Shown: in pieces, positions 20,889 through 22,227 of the stretch
How positions within the stretch are numbered: position 1 is the first letter of the stretch
Layout: each line of letters starts with the position of its first letter
Source of the DNA: CAZJHD01 sp964545855
GTDB lineage: Bacteria > Planctomycetota > UBA1135 > JACQFD01
Assembly: GCA_964545855.1 (NCBI GenBank)
Contig: CAZJHD010000071.1
Coordinates: forward strand, 1-22,227
DNA length: 22,227 nucleotides
Direction: 5' to 3'
Notes under the pieces: generated by a model
The model's database searches: none
Told to the model about the DNA's origin: nothing
What the model saw: the letters and a program-made list of their open reading frames with translations, nothing else
Position numbers and translations under genes: made by a program

Positions 20889-21703
20889 GGACGGCGCTCT
20901 CGAAGCTCCAATGGCTCGAGCCTCGTTCGCTCGAGGAGGCTCTGCGCTGGATGCGCGCACCGGAGCCCGTCGTCCCCGTGGCCGGGTGCACCGACCTCTA
21001 CGTCGCGTTCCAGATGGGCCGCCCCCCGGGCGCGCGCTACCTGAATCTCTGGGGTCTCGACGCACTCCGCGCCATCGAGGAGCGCGACGGCGTCCTCGCG
21101 ATCGGTGCCCTCGCCACCTACGCACGCATGATGCGCGACGAGCGCGTGCAGCGCCGGCTGCCGATGCTCGTCGCGGCGTCGCGCGAGGTCGGCGGCGCGC
21201 AGGTCCAGAGCCGCGGCACGATCGGCGGGAACGTCTGCAACGCATCCCCCGCCGGCGACACGCTCCCGGTCCTCGCGGCGGCCGAAGCCGTCGTGGTCCT
21301 CCGGAGCGCGTCGGGCGCACGGCGCATTCCCTACACCGACTTCGCGACGGGCTACCGCACGACCCGCCGCCGACGCGACGAGATCCTCGTCGCCCTCGAG
21401 TTGCCAGCCGTCGAGGGCACTCAATGGTTCCGCAAGGTCGGCACGCGCGCCGCGCAGGCGATCTCCAAGGTCGTGATGGCCGGCGTCCGAGGCCCGAGCG
21501 TGCGCGTCGCCTTCGGCAGCGTGGGACCCACCGTCGTCCGCTGCCCGAGGACCGAAGCCGCTCTCGAAGCCGGCGACCTCCCCGCGGCGCAACGCGCCCT
21601 GCAGGACGAGATCCATCCCGTCGACGACCTCCGCTCCACGGCCACCTACCGGCGCCGCGTGGCGGCGAACCTCCTCGCGCGCTTCTGGAGCGACACCGCA
21701 TGA
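20885..21703 (+). CDS. Molybdenum hydroxylase medium subunit (FAD-binding)
   Basis: A 272-residue flavin subunit of the CoxM/XdhB type. FAD-binding motifs are present: VAGCTDLYV (32-40, the AGGTDL variant with Cys in place of the second Gly) and RGTIGGNVCNASPAGDTLPVL (110-130). The C-terminal part carries the short CO dehydrogenase flavoprotein-like domain (VRVAFGSVGPTVVRCPRTEAAL, then HPVDDLRSTATYRRRVAANLL). It takes electrons from the 2Fe-2S subunit and hands them to an acceptor such as NAD or a quinone; which one is not visible. The GTG at 20885 overlaps the preceding TGA. The stop TGA overlaps the ATG of the next gene (ATGA), so the membrane protein is part of the same coupled unit. Confidence 0.93.
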   Translation: MRTALSKLQWLEPRSLEEALRWMRAPEPVVPVAGCTDLYVAFQMGRPPGARYLNLWGLDALRAIEERDGVLAIGALATYARMMRDERVQRRLPMLVAASREVGGAQVQSRGTIGGNVCNASPAGDTLPVLAAAEAVVVLRSASGARRIPYTDFATGYRTTRRRRDEILVALELPAVEGTQWFRKVGTRAAQAISKVVMAGVRGPSVRVAFGSVGPTVVRCPRTEAALEAGDLPAAQRALQDEIHPVDDLRSTATYRRRVAANLLARFWSDTA

Positions 21704-22155
21704 CCTCCTCGGCCTGGCTCCTCGTCCCACTCGCCCTCGTCGCCGGCTTCGCCGTCGCCCTCCAGGGTGCCGCCAACTCGGGCCTCGCCGCACGCATCGG
21801 CCTCGCGACGGCCCTCGTCGTGAACACATCGATCGTTCTCCTGGGAACCTTCGCCCTCTGGGGCATCGCCTGGCTCCGCGGCGAGAGCGGCCCCGGCACC
21901 GTGTTCCCGGCGGGCACTCCCTGGACCCTCTACACCGGCGGACTCTGCGGCTTCGCGATCATCGCCATCGCCGCCTTCGTCTTCCCGCGGATCGGCGCCG
22001 GCTACGCCATCGCCCTCATGGTCGCGGGCCAGGGCATCGCCGCGCTCGCGATCGACCAGATGGGACTCCTCGGCATGCCCGTGCGCGAGGTGTCGGCGTC
22101 GAGGATCGTCGGCGCGGGATTGCTCGTCGTGGGCATCCTCCTGCTTCGTCGCTAG
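21700..22155 (+). CDS. DMT-superfamily transporter, YdcZ/DUF606 type
   Basis: A 151-residue integral membrane protein with about five hydrophobic helices: 6-24, 36-58, 78-97, 100-121 and 136-150. Gly- and Ala-rich helices, QGAANSGLAARIGLATALVVNTSIVLLG near the N-terminus, and the final GAGLLVVGILLLRR match the small DUF606/YdcZ members of the drug/metabolite transporter superfamily, which often function as dimers or pairs. Only one copy is present. The ATG at 21700 overlaps the TGA of the FAD-subunit gene (ATGA), a strong sign of coupled expression. It could carry the substrate or product of the molybdenum hydroxylase; this is an inference from context, and the family does not fix the substrate. 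Confidence 0.87.
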   Translation: MTSSAWLLVPLALVAGFAVALQGAANSGLAARIGLATALVVNTSIVLLGTFALWGIAWLRGESGPGTVFPAGTPWTLYTGGLCGFAIIAIAAFVFPRIGAGYAIALMVAGQGIAALAIDQMGLLGMPVREVSASRIVGAGLLVVGILLLRR

Positions 22156-22175
22156 GGGAAACTGGCCCCGAATTC
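22152..22175. repeat. Short intergenic repeat, copy 2
   Basis: It begins with CTAGGGGAAACTGGCCCCGA, then ATTC, and matches the copy at 17058-17078. Its first bases include the TAG stop of the DMT gene. The remaining bases to the window end (22176-22227) contain nothing I recognise. A GGGG/CCCC pair within it could form a small stem, similar in style to the hairpin at 31-59. Confidence 0.5.
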
Positions 22176-22227
22176 GTCTGTAGCCCCGCGTCGCGCACGT
22201 CGCGCTCGAGACGGTCGCACCGGTCGC

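Overview
The window is a very G+C-rich stretch of chromosome (G or C at almost every third codon position, many GTG starts, short intergenic gaps) from a Gram-negative-type bacterium: one protein has a lipoprotein signal and several have export signals. The mix of families (tandem fused cyclophilins, a calcineurin-type fold joined to a PQQ-like propeller, a SigZ-type ECF factor, DUF2007 pairs) resembles high-GC Planctomycetota, Acidobacteriota or Myxococcota. The sequence alone does not decide the phylum. I see no rRNA, tRNA, transposase, phage gene or CRISPR array. I annotate 22 protein genes, and no gene-free stretch exceeds 300 bases.

Left third (1-9325), mostly minus strand: a scattered fatty-acyl-CoA degradation set made of thiolase (88-1293), enoyl-CoA hydratase (1379-2170), 3-hydroxyacyl-CoA dehydrogenase (5209-6084) and a second thiolase (8117-9325). 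Set into it is a translationally linked run of three cyclophilin-type prolyl isomerases (2389-5121), two of them exported and fused to N-terminal beta-rich regions. A thioredoxin-fold protein (6305-6895, plus) and an unknown exported protein (6935-8041, minus) lie between. A three-copy 29-bp tandem repeat and two hairpins occupy the gaps.

Middle (9422-15925): a SirB1/transglutaminase-like protein; a large exported protein combining a carboxypeptidase-regulatory-like N-terminus, what looks like a metal-ligand-less calcineurin fold and a PQQ-type beta-propeller; then, on the minus strand, an ArsI/CadI-like vicinal-oxygen-chelate enzyme overlapped by a SigZ-like sigma factor with a Cys-rich tail. 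This last pair is the best candidate in the window for an unusual regulatory system. A sulfatase-superfamily lipoprotein with Thr at the nucleophile position and two overlapping DUF2007-like small proteins follow.

Right third (15940-22227): a von Willebrand A protein without its usual ATPase; a two-gene unit of unknown function whose second protein looks like a stand-alone EVE/PUA-type domain; and a tightly overlapped molybdenum hydroxylase operon (Mo subunit, 2Fe-2S subunit, FAD subunit) ending in a DMT/YdcZ-type membrane protein. A short intergenic repeat occurs at 17058-17078 and again at 22152-22175.
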